Source: JBOHER01 sp050701115 (GTDB lineage Bacteria; Actinomycetota; Actinomycetes; Mycobacteriales; Pseudonocardiaceae). From it: a DNA stretch of 13,655 bases. Location of the stretch: contig JBOHER010000434.1 in NCBI GenBank assembly GCA_050701115.1, positions 1-13,655 on the forward strand, in the 5' to 3' direction. The notes beneath the pieces are model-generated. The model was not told the DNA's origin, did no database searches, and saw only the letters and a program-made list of their open reading frames with translations. Below, piece after piece: positions 6,636 to 13,487 of the stretch. Position 1 is the first letter of the stretch; each line of letters starts with the position of its first letter. The translations under genes were made by a program, and so were the position numbers.

Positions 6636-7526
6636 ATGAGGATTATTGACCACAACGGAGAGCCGGTGCGGCACGGTCGGGCCTTTGCCAACGGCGTGCG
6701 GTTGCACTACCTGACCGCGGGCGAAGCCGAACCCGTCCTCCTCTTAAACGGCGTCCCGAAGACCTCGTACCACTGGCGGCACGTGATCCCGCTGCTCACG
6801 CCGCACTACCGAGTGGTGGTAACCGATATGCGGGGTCTCGGAGACTCCCAGCACACGGTGGACGGGTTCGACATGCGCAACGTCGCCGAGGACTTCGCCG
6901 AGCTCATGGCGGAGCTGGGTCACCAGCGTTACCGCGTCGTCGGCGAGGACTGGGGAGCGGCCGCTGCCTACCAGCTTGCCGCCGCCTGCCCCGAGCGGGT
7001 GCAACAGCTCGTCTACCAGGAGATGACCCTGCCCGGCTGCGGCTTGGAAGACTACTCGTTCTTCACCGCAGAGAATGTGCGTAGCTTTGTGTGGCTGTGG
7101 CACATCAACTTCTATGCGGTGCCCGAGTTCCCGGAACTCATGATCAGTGGCAAGGAGCGAGAGTACTTCTCCTACTTCATCAAACACGAGGCACATGACC
7201 CGACGGCGATCACTCCTGACACGATCGACGAGTACGTACGCTGCTATTCCTCGCCCGGTGGCATCCGCTGCATGTGCGATATATATCGAGCTACGTTGAT
7301 TGACGGCGATCAGAACCGCGAGGCGGCGAAGTCGAAGCTGTCGATGCCGGTACTCGCTGTCGGCAGCGAGCACTTCATCGGTGCCGACAATGAACGGCAG
7401 ATGCGCGAGGTCGCCGGGGATGTCCGCGGAGTTATCCTGCCCTGGGGTCATCAGCTGGCTGAGGAATCGCCAGCCGAGCTCGCCGGGCATTACTTGCGGT
7501 TCTTCGCTGGGGAGATGGCCGCATGA
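6636..7526 (+). CDS. Alpha/beta hydrolase, epoxide hydrolase/dehalogenase type
   Basis: A 296-residue alpha/beta-hydrolase. The nucleophile elbow is G103-E-D105-W-G107, the Gly-x-Asp-x-Gly form of epoxide hydrolases and haloalkane/haloacetate dehalogenases, which attack the substrate through Asp. The catalytic His is in PWGHQLAEE (H272). A lid region with Tyr177 and Tyr180 (EYFSYF) lies between, as in epoxide hydrolases. The usual HGxP oxyanion motif is N38-G-V-P41, so the first His is replaced by Asn. ATG 6636 has GAAGGA four bases before the spacer end (6626-6631); earlier in-frame codons lie in the ROK leader. The stop overlaps the next start (ATGA, 7523-7526), implying translational coupling. 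The enzyme probably opens an epoxide or removes a halogen from a small substrate, but the substrate is unknown. Confidence 0.88.
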   Translation: MRIIDHNGEPVRHGRAFANGVRLHYLTAGEAEPVLLLNGVPKTSYHWRHVIPLLTPHYRVVVTDMRGLGDSQHTVDGFDMRNVAEDFAELMAELGHQRYRVVGEDWGAAAAYQLAAACPERVQQLVYQEMTLPGCGLEDYSFFTAENVRSFVWLWHINFYAVPEFPELMISGKEREYFSYFIKHEAHDPTAITPDTIDEYVRCYSSPGGIRCMCDIYRATLIDGDQNREAAKSKLSMPVLAVGSEHFIGADNERQMREVAGDVRGVILPWGHQLAEESPAELAGHYLRFFAGEMAA

Positions 7527-8616
7527 GCGTGTTCGCGATCCGGAACGGCAGACTCGTCGACCCCGATGGAAACCCATTTCTCACCCTTGGCGTCACCCAT
7601 GTCGACGAGACCAACCTCAAGTGTCCCCGCAACATCGACGTCTGGCGGCGCAAGTACGGCTCCCGGGAGAGCTGGATCCGGGACGGAGTCGTCGCCGACT
7701 TACGCGACTGGGGCTTCAATACGCTGGGTTGGACACAGGAGTATGTCTGTGGCGGCTGGGGTGAGGCGCTGGACTGGTTCGGCGACCCGATCGACCTCGG
7801 GCATTCGACTCCATGGCCGGCCTCCGACCTTCGCGGCGCCGGTATACCCTACGTTGCCCAAATGAGAGCGCAGGAGATCGAAGACTGGAACGGCCACCCG
7901 GCGTTCCGGGAGATGGACGACGACTTCGATGGGTGGTGCGACTACCTAGCGCGGAGCGTCGCAGCGGAGCACGCCGAAGCGCGCGACCTGCTCGGCTACT
8001 TCCTCGTCGACATCCCAGCGTGGTTGCCACATGCCTCAGGCGCGGACTTTCCTGCCCTGCAAGATCTGGACCTGCCGCAGCGGGAGGCGAAACTGTACGA
8101 CGTCGCGAGCCGCTACTACGAGAAGATCGTGACGGCGATCCGCCGCTACGACCCGGATCACCTGATCGTGGGCGACCGATACAACGGCAACAAAGGCATT
8201 CCAGAGCCCGTGCTGCCGGCGATGGCACCGTTCGTGGACGTGTTATCCGTCCAGTACTTCAACGAGCCTACGCCCGAATCCCGCACTGCGATGCGCGACG
8301 ACCTCGCACGTTGGAGCGCGCAGTCAGGCGGCAAGCCGGTGGTCATCGCCGATATCGGCAACTGGACCCCGACCGAGCTCAACCCGCACCGTACCGGCCT
8401 CGAGAGCCACGCGGCTCGTGCGACGACTACGGCGCCGCGCTCGACGCCGTGCTCGGCGAGCCCTGGTTCGCTGGATGGCATTGGTGCGCCTACGTGGAGA
8501 ACACAGGCCGCAGCTGGGGCCTCAAGGACCCTTGGGGCGAGCCGTACCGCGACCTCACTGACCCGATGACCGCGCATAACCGCCGCGCTGCTGCGGCTTA
8601 CCGGAAGGACGTGTGA
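7523..8616 (+). pseudogene. Glycoside-hydrolase-like TIM-barrel protein, frameshifted
   Basis: The gene starts at ATG 7523 (GGGGAG at 7510-7515) and reads as one protein of about 299 residues up to HAAR at 8417-8419. The protein-like sequence then continues one frame over from GAC 8422 (DDYGAALDAVLGEPWFAGWH) to TGA 8614-8616, so one base appears missing at 8417-8422. Restored, the protein is about 364 residues. It starts with a short N-terminal strand pair (GRLVDPDGNPFLTLGVTH), then has GFNTLGWTQ (65-72), LLGYFLVDIP (156-165), VDVLSVQYFNEPT (238-250), KPVVIADIGNW (271-281) and a final GWHWCAYVEN strand. This order resembles GH-A clan barrels and proteins annotated as agarase-like. Both usual catalytic glutamate positions appear to be Asp (D163, D277), so activity is uncertain. 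There is no signal peptide, so it would act inside the cell. It may be a real pseudogene, a sequencing error or programmed recoding. Confidence 0.72.
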
Positions 8617-8617
8617 C

Positions 8618-9430
8618 ATGGGAAAGCTCGAAGGCAAGGTCGCTGTGATCACCGGGGGTGCTCGTGGCCAGGGGCGCGCGCACGCTGTTCGGCTGGCGGA
8701 GGAGGGCGCGGACATCGTCATTTGCGACATCGCAGCACCGGTCGCGTCCGTGCCCTATCCACTGGCCAAGCCGAGCGACCTCGACGAGACCGTGAAACTG
8801 GTCGAGGAGCGTGGCGGGCGTTGTGTGGCTCTCGTCGCCGACGTCCGCGACTCTACGCAGATGCGTGAGATGGCCGATGCGGCGATGGCCCAGTTCGGTC
8901 GGATCGACATCCTGCTTGCCAACGCCGGGATCCTCAGCCTCTCGGAGAGCACATGGCAACTCACCGACGAGCAGTGGGACGACATGATCGATATCAACCT
9001 CACCGGTGTCTTCAAAGCATGCAGGGCGGTTGTTCCGCACATGCTCGCCGCGGACAACGGCGGCTCGATCGTCATCACATCGTCGATCGCCGGGCTCAAG
9101 GGCGTGGCAGGGTGCACTCATTACACGGCTGCCAAGCACGGCATCGTCGGGCTGATGCGGACGTTGGCGCGTGAGCTGGCACCCCGCAGTATCCGGGTCA
9201 ACACCGTTCACCCGACCGGAGTGGACAGCCCGATGTCCAACAACGAGTTCTTCGGTACTTGGCTTGAGGAGCATCAGGAGCTGGGCGACGCCATGCGAGG
9301 AAACATGATGCCTGTGGACGCGATGCCGATGGAAGATGTTTCAGCAGTCATCGCCTGGCTGGTGTCGGACGAGGCAAAGTGGATCACGGGGGCCGCGCTG
9401 CCGGTGGACGCTGGGTTCCTGCTCAAGTAA
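8618..9430 (+). CDS. Mycofactocin-coupled SDR-family alcohol dehydrogenase
   Basis: A 270-residue short-chain dehydrogenase. It has TGGARGQG (12-19) for NAD binding, N102-A-G104, N127, S156, Y169-x3-K173 and HPTGVDSPM after the catalytic strand. After the acidic end of strand 2 (CDIA) there is an insert with VPYPLAKPSDLDETV (45-59), the mark of the mycofactocin-coupled SDR family (TIGR03971 type). These enzymes hold NAD without exchange and pass electrons to the peptide-derived cofactor mycofactocin. It probably oxidises a secondary or primary alcohol. ATG 8618 follows the previous stop by one base, with GGAAGGA (8603-8609) upstream, so it is the third gene of the operon. No mycofactocin biosynthesis genes are in the window. 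The gene ends four bases before the convergent HxlR gene. Confidence 0.9.
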   Translation: MGKLEGKVAVITGGARGQGRAHAVRLAEEGADIVICDIAAPVASVPYPLAKPSDLDETVKLVEERGGRCVALVADVRDSTQMREMADAAMAQFGRIDILLANAGILSLSESTWQLTDEQWDDMIDINLTGVFKACRAVVPHMLAADNGGSIVITSSIAGLKGVAGCTHYTAAKHGIVGLMRTLARELAPRSIRVNTVHPTGVDSPMSNNEFFGTWLEEHQELGDAMRGNMMPVDAMPMEDVSAVIAWLVSDEAKWITGAALPVDAGFLLK

Positions 9431-9434
9431 CAGG

Positions 9435-9809
9435 TCATACGCCACCGACGATGTCCTCCGCGTTCGTAACGATCCACTCCATGAGCGGCACGAGGAGGGC
9501 GACGAGCTCGCGGCCGCGGTCGGACAGGCTGTAGTCGACCCGGGGCGGGATGACCGGCCGGGCGTCACGATGCACGAAGCCGTCACGTTCCAGGGTCCGC
9601 AGGGTCTGCGCGAGCATTTTCTCGCTGACCCCCTCAGCGCGGCGGCGTAGTTCGCTCCACCGCAGGGTCTCGTCCGACAGCGCGACGAGGACCAGTACGC
9701 CCCACTTGCTGGTCACATGGTCGAGGACGACCCTGCTCGGGCATGCGGCGGGAAACACCCGATCGGGAAATTGCTCCCACAGCGTCGTGACCTGCTGACT
9801 TACCCTCAC
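9435..9809 (-). CDS. HxlR/DUF24-family redox-type transcriptional regulator
   Basis: A 124-residue winged-helix regulator of the HxlR (DUF24) family. C23 precedes VLDHVTSKWGVLVLVAL (28-44), the strongly conserved family core. The recognition helix is near GVSEKMLAQTLRTLERDGFV (60-79), and the wing is RVDYSLSDRGREL (90-102). In QorR, YodB and HypR, a cysteine at this N-terminal position senses quinones or disulfide stress. The start is GTG 9809, with AGGTAAGG about 7-14 bases upstream. It is divergent from a qorB-like gene only 93 bases away and convergent with the SDR gene (4-base gap). It probably represses the quinone reductase and itself, and is released when C23 is oxidised or alkylated. 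Confidence is high for family and moderate for target. Confidence 0.92.
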   Translation of the reverse strand: MRVSQQVTTLWEQFPDRVFPAACPSRVVLDHVTSKWGVLVLVALSDETLRWSELRRRAEGVSEKMLAQTLRTLERDGFVHRDARPVIPPRVDYSLSDRGRELVALLVPLMEWIVTNAEDIVGGV

Positions 9810-9812
9810 ACC

Positions 9813-9837
9813 AGTACCTTACCTGAAAGTGGGTACT
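9813..9837. promoter_or_regulatory. Candidate HxlR operator
   Basis: AGTACC (9813-9818) is the exact reverse complement of GGTACT (9832-9837), giving a 25-bp site with 13 bases between half-sites. It lies four bases from the regulator's GTG and 66 bases before the qorB ATG. Closely related GTAC-containing palindromes are known for HxlR-family proteins. A second inverted repeat, GTGGGGA (9842-9848) / TCCCCAC (9882-9888), lies in the qorB leader just before its ribosome binding site. Confidence 0.5.
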
Positions 9838-9902
9838 TCCTGTGGGGAAGCTGCTGGGGCCATGTCTGGTTGAACTCGATGTCCCCACCGAAAGGAACCC
9901 CC

Positions 9903-10760
9903 ATGTCCATCGTCATCACCGGTGCCACCGGCCACCTCGGTCGGCTCGTCGTCGAGAGCCTCCTTGAGCGAGGTGTTCTCGCGCGCGAGATCGTGGCCGC
10001 GGGTCGAAACACCGGCAAACTCAAGGATCTCGCCGACCGCGGCGTGCGGGTCCGCGCCATCGACTTCAACGCCCCGGCGACCCTGCGCGAAGCGTTCCAC
10101 GGCGCCCAGAAGGTGCTGCTGGTCTCCGGCAGCGAGATCGGGCAGCGTACCCAGCAGCACCAGAACGTCATCGACGCGGCCAAGGACACCGGCATCGGCC
10201 TGCTCGCCTACACCAGCATCGCCAACGCCGATAGCACCACCATGCAGCTCGCTGACGAGCACAAAGCCACCGAGGCGGCTCTGCGCGCCTCCGAGATCCC
10301 GTTCGTGCTCTTGCGCAACGGTTGGTACATCGAGAACTACACCGACCAGATCGGCACGATCCTGCAGCACGGGGCCCTGCTCGGCAGTGCTGGACACGGT
10401 CGCGTCAGTGCGGCCACACGCGCCGACTACGCCGCAGCGGCGGCGGCCGCCGTGTTTGCCGACGGGCAGCAGGGTCAAGTCTATGAGCTTGGCGGAGACA
10501 AGGCGTTCACTCTCGCGGAGCTGGCGGAGGAGATCAGCGTCCACAGCGGTCGGGACATCGCCTACCGCGACCTGCCGGTGAATGAGTACACACAGGTGCT
10601 CATCGGCGCCGGACTGCCCGAGCCAGTCGCTGCGGTGTACGCCGACTCAGACCGCGGCATCGCCCACGGCGACCTGTTCGTCGACGGCGGCGACCTGAGC
10701 CTACTCATCGGCCGACCCACCACGTCGCTGCGTGATGCGGTGGTCGCCGCTCTGCGCTGA
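9903..10760 (+). CDS. NAD(P)H:quinone oxidoreductase, QorB/NmrA-like atypical SDR
   Basis: A 285-residue protein that closely follows Escherichia coli QorB (YtfG, about 286 residues). It has GATGHLG (7-13) for nucleotide binding, then EIVAAGRNTGK, DFNAPATLREAF, KVLLVSGSEIGQRTQQHQNVI, LLAYTSIANADS, LADEHKATEAALRAS and PFVLLRNGWYIENY. It lacks the classical YxxxK pair, as expected for this atypical SDR group. It should reduce quinones with NAD(P)H in the cytoplasm as protection from redox-cycling compounds. ATG 9903 is preferred because AAAGGAA (9891-9897) is upstream; the in-frame ATG 9879 has no such site. It is divergent from the HxlR regulator. A strong hairpin follows the gene. Substrate preference is inferred from the family. 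Confidence 0.92.
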   Translation: MSIVITGATGHLGRLVVESLLERGVLAREIVAAGRNTGKLKDLADRGVRVRAIDFNAPATLREAFHGAQKVLLVSGSEIGQRTQQHQNVIDAAKDTGIGLLAYTSIANADSTTMQLADEHKATEAALRASEIPFVLLRNGWYIENYTDQIGTILQHGALLGSAGHGRVSAATRADYAAAAAAAVFADGQQGQVYELGGDKAFTLAELAEEISVHSGRDIAYRDLPVNEYTQVLIGAGLPEPVAAVYADSDRGIAHGDLFVDGGDLSLLIGRPTTSLRDAVVAALR

Positions 10761-10777
10761 AATCCCCGCCACCTCGA

Positions 10778-10822
10778 TGCGCTGAAGGCCCAGTGGCGTG
10801 CCGCCCCGAGGCCTCCAGCGCA
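10778..10822 (+). terminator. Hairpin terminator candidate after the quinone reductase gene
   Basis: A 13-bp stem with one mismatch joins 10778-10790 (GCGCTGAAGGCC core) with 10810-10822 (GGCCTCCAGCGC core), with a 19-base loop. It starts 18 bases after the TGA of the gene. There is no U-tract, which is usual for actinobacterial terminators. Confidence 0.6.
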
Positions 10823-10900
10823 CAGACCAACCGAGATGAGGGGTCTGCCACCAGCGCACTACTTCCTGCGAATCGGTGCATACCATTTGTGCATCGTCTC

Positions 10901-10930
10901 TTGACTTCTGCATAAAACACGCATTAGTGT
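10901..10930 (+). promoter_or_regulatory. Candidate promoter of the sugar ABC operon
   Basis: TTGACT (10901-10906) and TAGTGT (10925-10930) are separated by 18 bases, a good match to a housekeeping sigma promoter. It lies in a locally AT-richer stretch (10865-10935) of an otherwise GC-rich window. TGCAT occurs at 10877-10881, 10890-10894 and inside the spacer at 10909-10913, possible contacts for a regulator. It would give a leader of about 150 bases before the binding-protein ATG. Confidence 0.5.
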
Positions 10931-10995
10931 CCATGCCACATTCGGAAGAACTGACGAGCGAAGCGGATCTGCGCACCGGACGGCGAGGAGTGGGG

Positions 10996-11044
10996 TGTCA
11001 GGGGGTCGCTGACAACATGCCGGCCGCAAGGCTGTACGGGCCGG
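10996..11044 (+). promoter_or_regulatory. Two hairpins in the leader of the binding-protein gene
   Basis: TGTCAG (10996-11001) pairs with CTGACA (11009-11014) across a 7-base loop, and CCGGCC (11020-11025) pairs with GGCCGG (11039-11044). Both lie between the candidate promoter and the ribosome binding site GAAGGA (11074-11079). They could be operators in DNA or structures in RNA. I see no known riboswitch signature. The rest of 10823-11087 shows no convincing gene. Confidence 0.3.
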
Positions 11045-11087
11045 GGGACCGTCGAATGGTCCAGATCGGAAGCGAAGGATAGCCACG

Positions 11088-12446
11088 ATGTCCACTTCAT
11101 CCCGCCGGCGCCCGCTGCGCCTCCTCGTCGGCCTCCTCGCCGCCCTCTCGCTCGTCTTCACAGGCTGCGCGGTCGGCCCGGGCAGTGGCGAGGACAGCAA
11201 TGGCAAGCCGGTCCTGAGGGCGATCTTCCTCCCCGCCACATGGGGGGAGGTCGTCAAGGACGAGCTGGCACCGCAATACGAACGCGAGACTGGCGTCAGG
11301 GTCGATGTTCAGCTGATCGGCCGGGACGCCATCCACGAGAAGATGGCGACGTTGTTCGCCTCGCAAGACGCAAGCTTCGACATCTTCAACGTCGACTACA
11401 ACTGGATTCCGGAGTTCGGCCGCGCCGGACACCTGCTCGACCTCAGCGATCAGCTGACCGACGAGGACCGCAAGGACTTCTTTCCGCAGGCGCTGAGGGT
11501 GGCCACCTGGGACAACAAGCTGTATGGCGTCCCGCAGACCATCCACCCACACCTGCTATGGTACCGGAACGACCTATTCAGGGACCCCAAGACGCAGGCG
11601 GACTTCCGGCGTCAGACCGGCCGGGAGCTCGCGCCGCCGAAGACCATGGACGAGTGGCTTCAGATCACCGAGTTCTTCAACGGCCGCGAGTACGACGGAC
11701 AGACAGTCAACGGATGGGCCGCGCAGGCGGCCAGGGGCTTCGGCAACGTGCACACCTGGCTCAGCTTCGTCTACAGCTACGGCGGTCAGCCGCTCACTGC
11801 CGACTTCGGCCAGTCCCAGCTGTCCTCGGAGCCGGTGAAGAAGGCGACCGCGCAGTGGGCCGAGATGATGAAGTACATGCCTCCGGGCGCGAACGACTTC
11901 ACCTACGACGACGTCACCACCGCCGCCCAACAGGGCACCGTGGCCACCGTCCTGCAGTGGTCCTGGGGAGCCTTCGCCGTCGATGACCCGGAGAAGTCCC
12001 GGACGGTCGGGGACTGGAGTTTCGTCCAGGTGCCCGCCGGGACGGGCGGCACGGGCCGACCTCACCTGGCCGAGTGGGTCATATCGGTGTCGAAGTACTC
12101 CGAGAACGCGGAGGAGGCCAAGAAGTTCGTCACCTGGCTGGAGACCAAGGAGAACGACGTCCTCCAGGCCAGCAAGGGCGCCGGTGACCCGGTCCGCCAG
12201 TCCAGCTATCAGACCGAGAGCCTCACCAGCCAGACGCTGCCCGACAGCGACGTCCAGCGGTTCCGCCGGTTCCCCGCCGTGCTGGAGGCCATGGGGAATG
12301 CCCAACCTCGGCCGTTCTTCCCGGCTGAGGAGCGCTGGGAGACCGTCGTCAGCCCCGAACTGAGCGCCATCTCCCTCGGCAGGCGCAGCGTCGAAGAGGG
12401 ATTGCGACACGCCGACGAGGCCGTCAACCAGATGCTGCAGCGCTAG
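11088..12446 (+). CDS. Sugar ABC transporter substrate-binding lipoprotein (CUT1 type)
   Basis: A 452-residue family 1 extracellular solute-binding protein. It has a basic N terminus (SRRRPLR), a hydrophobic stretch (11-24) and lipobox FTGC with C27, so it is a lipoprotein on the outer face of the membrane. Family features include ERETGVRVDVQLIG (62-75 region), SFDIFNVDYNWIPEFGRAGHL, KLYGVPQTIHPHLLWYRNDLF (hinge and ligand cleft) and PKTMDEW. A C-terminal EAKKFVTWL segment is typical of sugar-binding members. ATG 11088 has GAAGGA (11074-11079) eight bases upstream. Two permease genes follow. The ligand is probably an oligosaccharide, polyol or glycoside, which cannot be resolved by eye. Confidence 0.95.
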   Translation: MSTSSRRRPLRLLVGLLAALSLVFTGCAVGPGSGEDSNGKPVLRAIFLPATWGEVVKDELAPQYERETGVRVDVQLIGRDAIHEKMATLFASQDASFDIFNVDYNWIPEFGRAGHLLDLSDQLTDEDRKDFFPQALRVATWDNKLYGVPQTIHPHLLWYRNDLFRDPKTQADFRRQTGRELAPPKTMDEWLQITEFFNGREYDGQTVNGWAAQAARGFGNVHTWLSFVYSYGGQPLTADFGQSQLSSEPVKKATAQWAEMMKYMPPGANDFTYDDVTTAAQQGTVATVLQWSWGAFAVDDPEKSRTVGDWSFVQVPAGTGGTGRPHLAEWVISVSKYSENAEEAKKFVTWLETKENDVLQASKGAGDPVRQSSYQTESLTSQTLPDSDVQRFRRFPAVLEAMGNAQPRPFFPAEERWETVVSPELSAISLGRRSVEEGLRHADEAVNQMLQR

Positions 12447-12474
12447 TCGGGCGAGGCGAAGTGAGTGAGGCGAC

Positions 12475-13413
12475 GTGACTACCGTCTCCACCCCCAAGCG
12501 CGCCCAGCGCCCAGGCGGGCCCGAAAGGCGTCGGATCCGCCGGCGGCGCAGGCGCCCCGCCCGCTACGCCGCGATGATCCCGGGGCTCGCCCTGCTCGCC
12601 GGCCTGGCCATCTACCCCGCCATCTACTCCCTCGTCGTCTCGCTGCACCGGTGGAACCTGCAAGATCCCATCGGCCGGCGTTTCCTCGGCCTGGACAACT
12701 ACCAACTGCTCCTTGGCGACGCCGCCTTCTGGCACTCCGTGCAGGTCACGGTCGTCTTCGTCGCGGTCTCTGTGACCGTCGAGTTCCTGCTCGCCTTCGC
12801 GCTGGCGCTGCTCTTCTTCCGGCGTTTCCCGGGTGACAGCGTCCTGCGCTCGATCCTGCTCCTGCCCATGTTGTGCGCCCCCGTGGTCGTCGGCCTGCTG
12901 GCGCGGTACGTCCTCGACGCTCGCTTCGGCATCGTCAACCAACTGCTCGGCCTGATCGGGGTGGGGCCGGTGGAGTTCCTCGGCAACCCCAGCCTCGCGC
13001 TTCCGGCGCTCATCGTCGTCGACGTCTGGCAGTGGACGCCGTTCCTGTTCCTGATACTGCTCGCCGCGATGCAGGGCATCCCCGAGGATGTCATCGACGC
13101 GGCCAAGATCGACGGGGCGGGTTGGGGGCGCATCGTCTGGTACCAGTTCCTGCCGCTGCTGCGCTATCCCATCGCGGTCGGTGTGGCCCTGCGTGTGATC
13201 GACGCCTTCCGCGCCTACGACATTATCTTCATGACCACGCGCGGGGGACCGATCAACGCCACCGAGACGATGTCCTGGCGTGCCTATGACTTCGGCTTCC
13301 GCGCCTTCGACATCGCCTACGCCGCCGCCTTCTCTTGGCTGCTGCTCGTAATTGTCGTCGCCGCTGTCATCGTCGTGCTGCGACGATCCGTCAAGGAGAT
13401 GGAGGCGGCATGA
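12475..13413 (+). CDS. Sugar ABC transporter permease, MalF/LacF-like
   Basis: A 312-residue membrane protein with about six hydrophobic segments (roughly 33-56, 90-114, 124-147, 174-197, 228-250, 281-302). Its N-terminal tail is strongly basic (RRRIRRRRRRPAR, 18-30). The EAA loop that docks the ATPase is at about 204-228 (EDVIDAAKIDGAGWGRI, then FLPLL). RGGPINATETMSW (256-268) before the last helix is typical of CUT1 first permeases. The start is GTG 12475, 28 bases after the binding-protein stop, with a weak GAGG at 12467-12470. A shorter start at ATG 12571 is possible but would remove the tail. It pairs with the downstream permease to form the channel. Confidence 0.94.
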   Translation: MTTVSTPKRAQRPGGPERRRIRRRRRRPARYAAMIPGLALLAGLAIYPAIYSLVVSLHRWNLQDPIGRRFLGLDNYQLLLGDAAFWHSVQVTVVFVAVSVTVEFLLAFALALLFFRRFPGDSVLRSILLLPMLCAPVVVGLLARYVLDARFGIVNQLLGLIGVGPVEFLGNPSLALPALIVVDVWQWTPFLFLILLAAMQGIPEDVIDAAKIDGAGWGRIVWYQFLPLLRYPIAVGVALRVIDAFRAYDIIFMTTRGGPINATETMSWRAYDFGFRAFDIAYAAAFSWLLLVIVVAAVIVVLRRSVKEMEAA

Positions 13414-13487
13414 GTTCACCATCGCGCAGCTCGACTCATGCGGCCGATCGGGTGCGGGCGTCCCGCAAGTCACCGGAGGCCGCATGA
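13410..13487 (+). CDS. 25-codon bridging ORF between permease genes
   Basis: ATG 13410 overlaps the stop of the first permease (ATGA 13410-13413), and its own TGA (13485-13487) overlaps the ATG of the second permease (ATGA 13484-13487). GGAGG (13401-13405) lies four bases before the start. The peptide begins MSSPSRSSTH and is basic and Ser/Arg-rich, without known motifs. It may serve only to carry ribosomes from one permease gene to the next. It may instead be a by-product of a duplicated start region. Confidence 0.3.
   Translation: MSSPSRSSTHAADRVRASRKSPEAA

Noticed and set aside
6497..6691. An N-terminal extension of the ROK regulator
   Set aside because: It crosses the divergent promoter region and precedes the normal helix-turn-helix start. 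ATG 6496 has a ribosome site.
9717..9902. Upstream extension of the quinone reductase frame
   Set aside because: It overlaps the HxlR gene and the palindromic operator. The family starts at the nucleotide-binding motif, and AAAGGAA precedes ATG 9903.
10876..11082. A 68-codon plus-strand ORF upstream of the binding protein
   Set aside because: It spans the candidate promoter and two hairpins, has atypical composition and no ribosome site.
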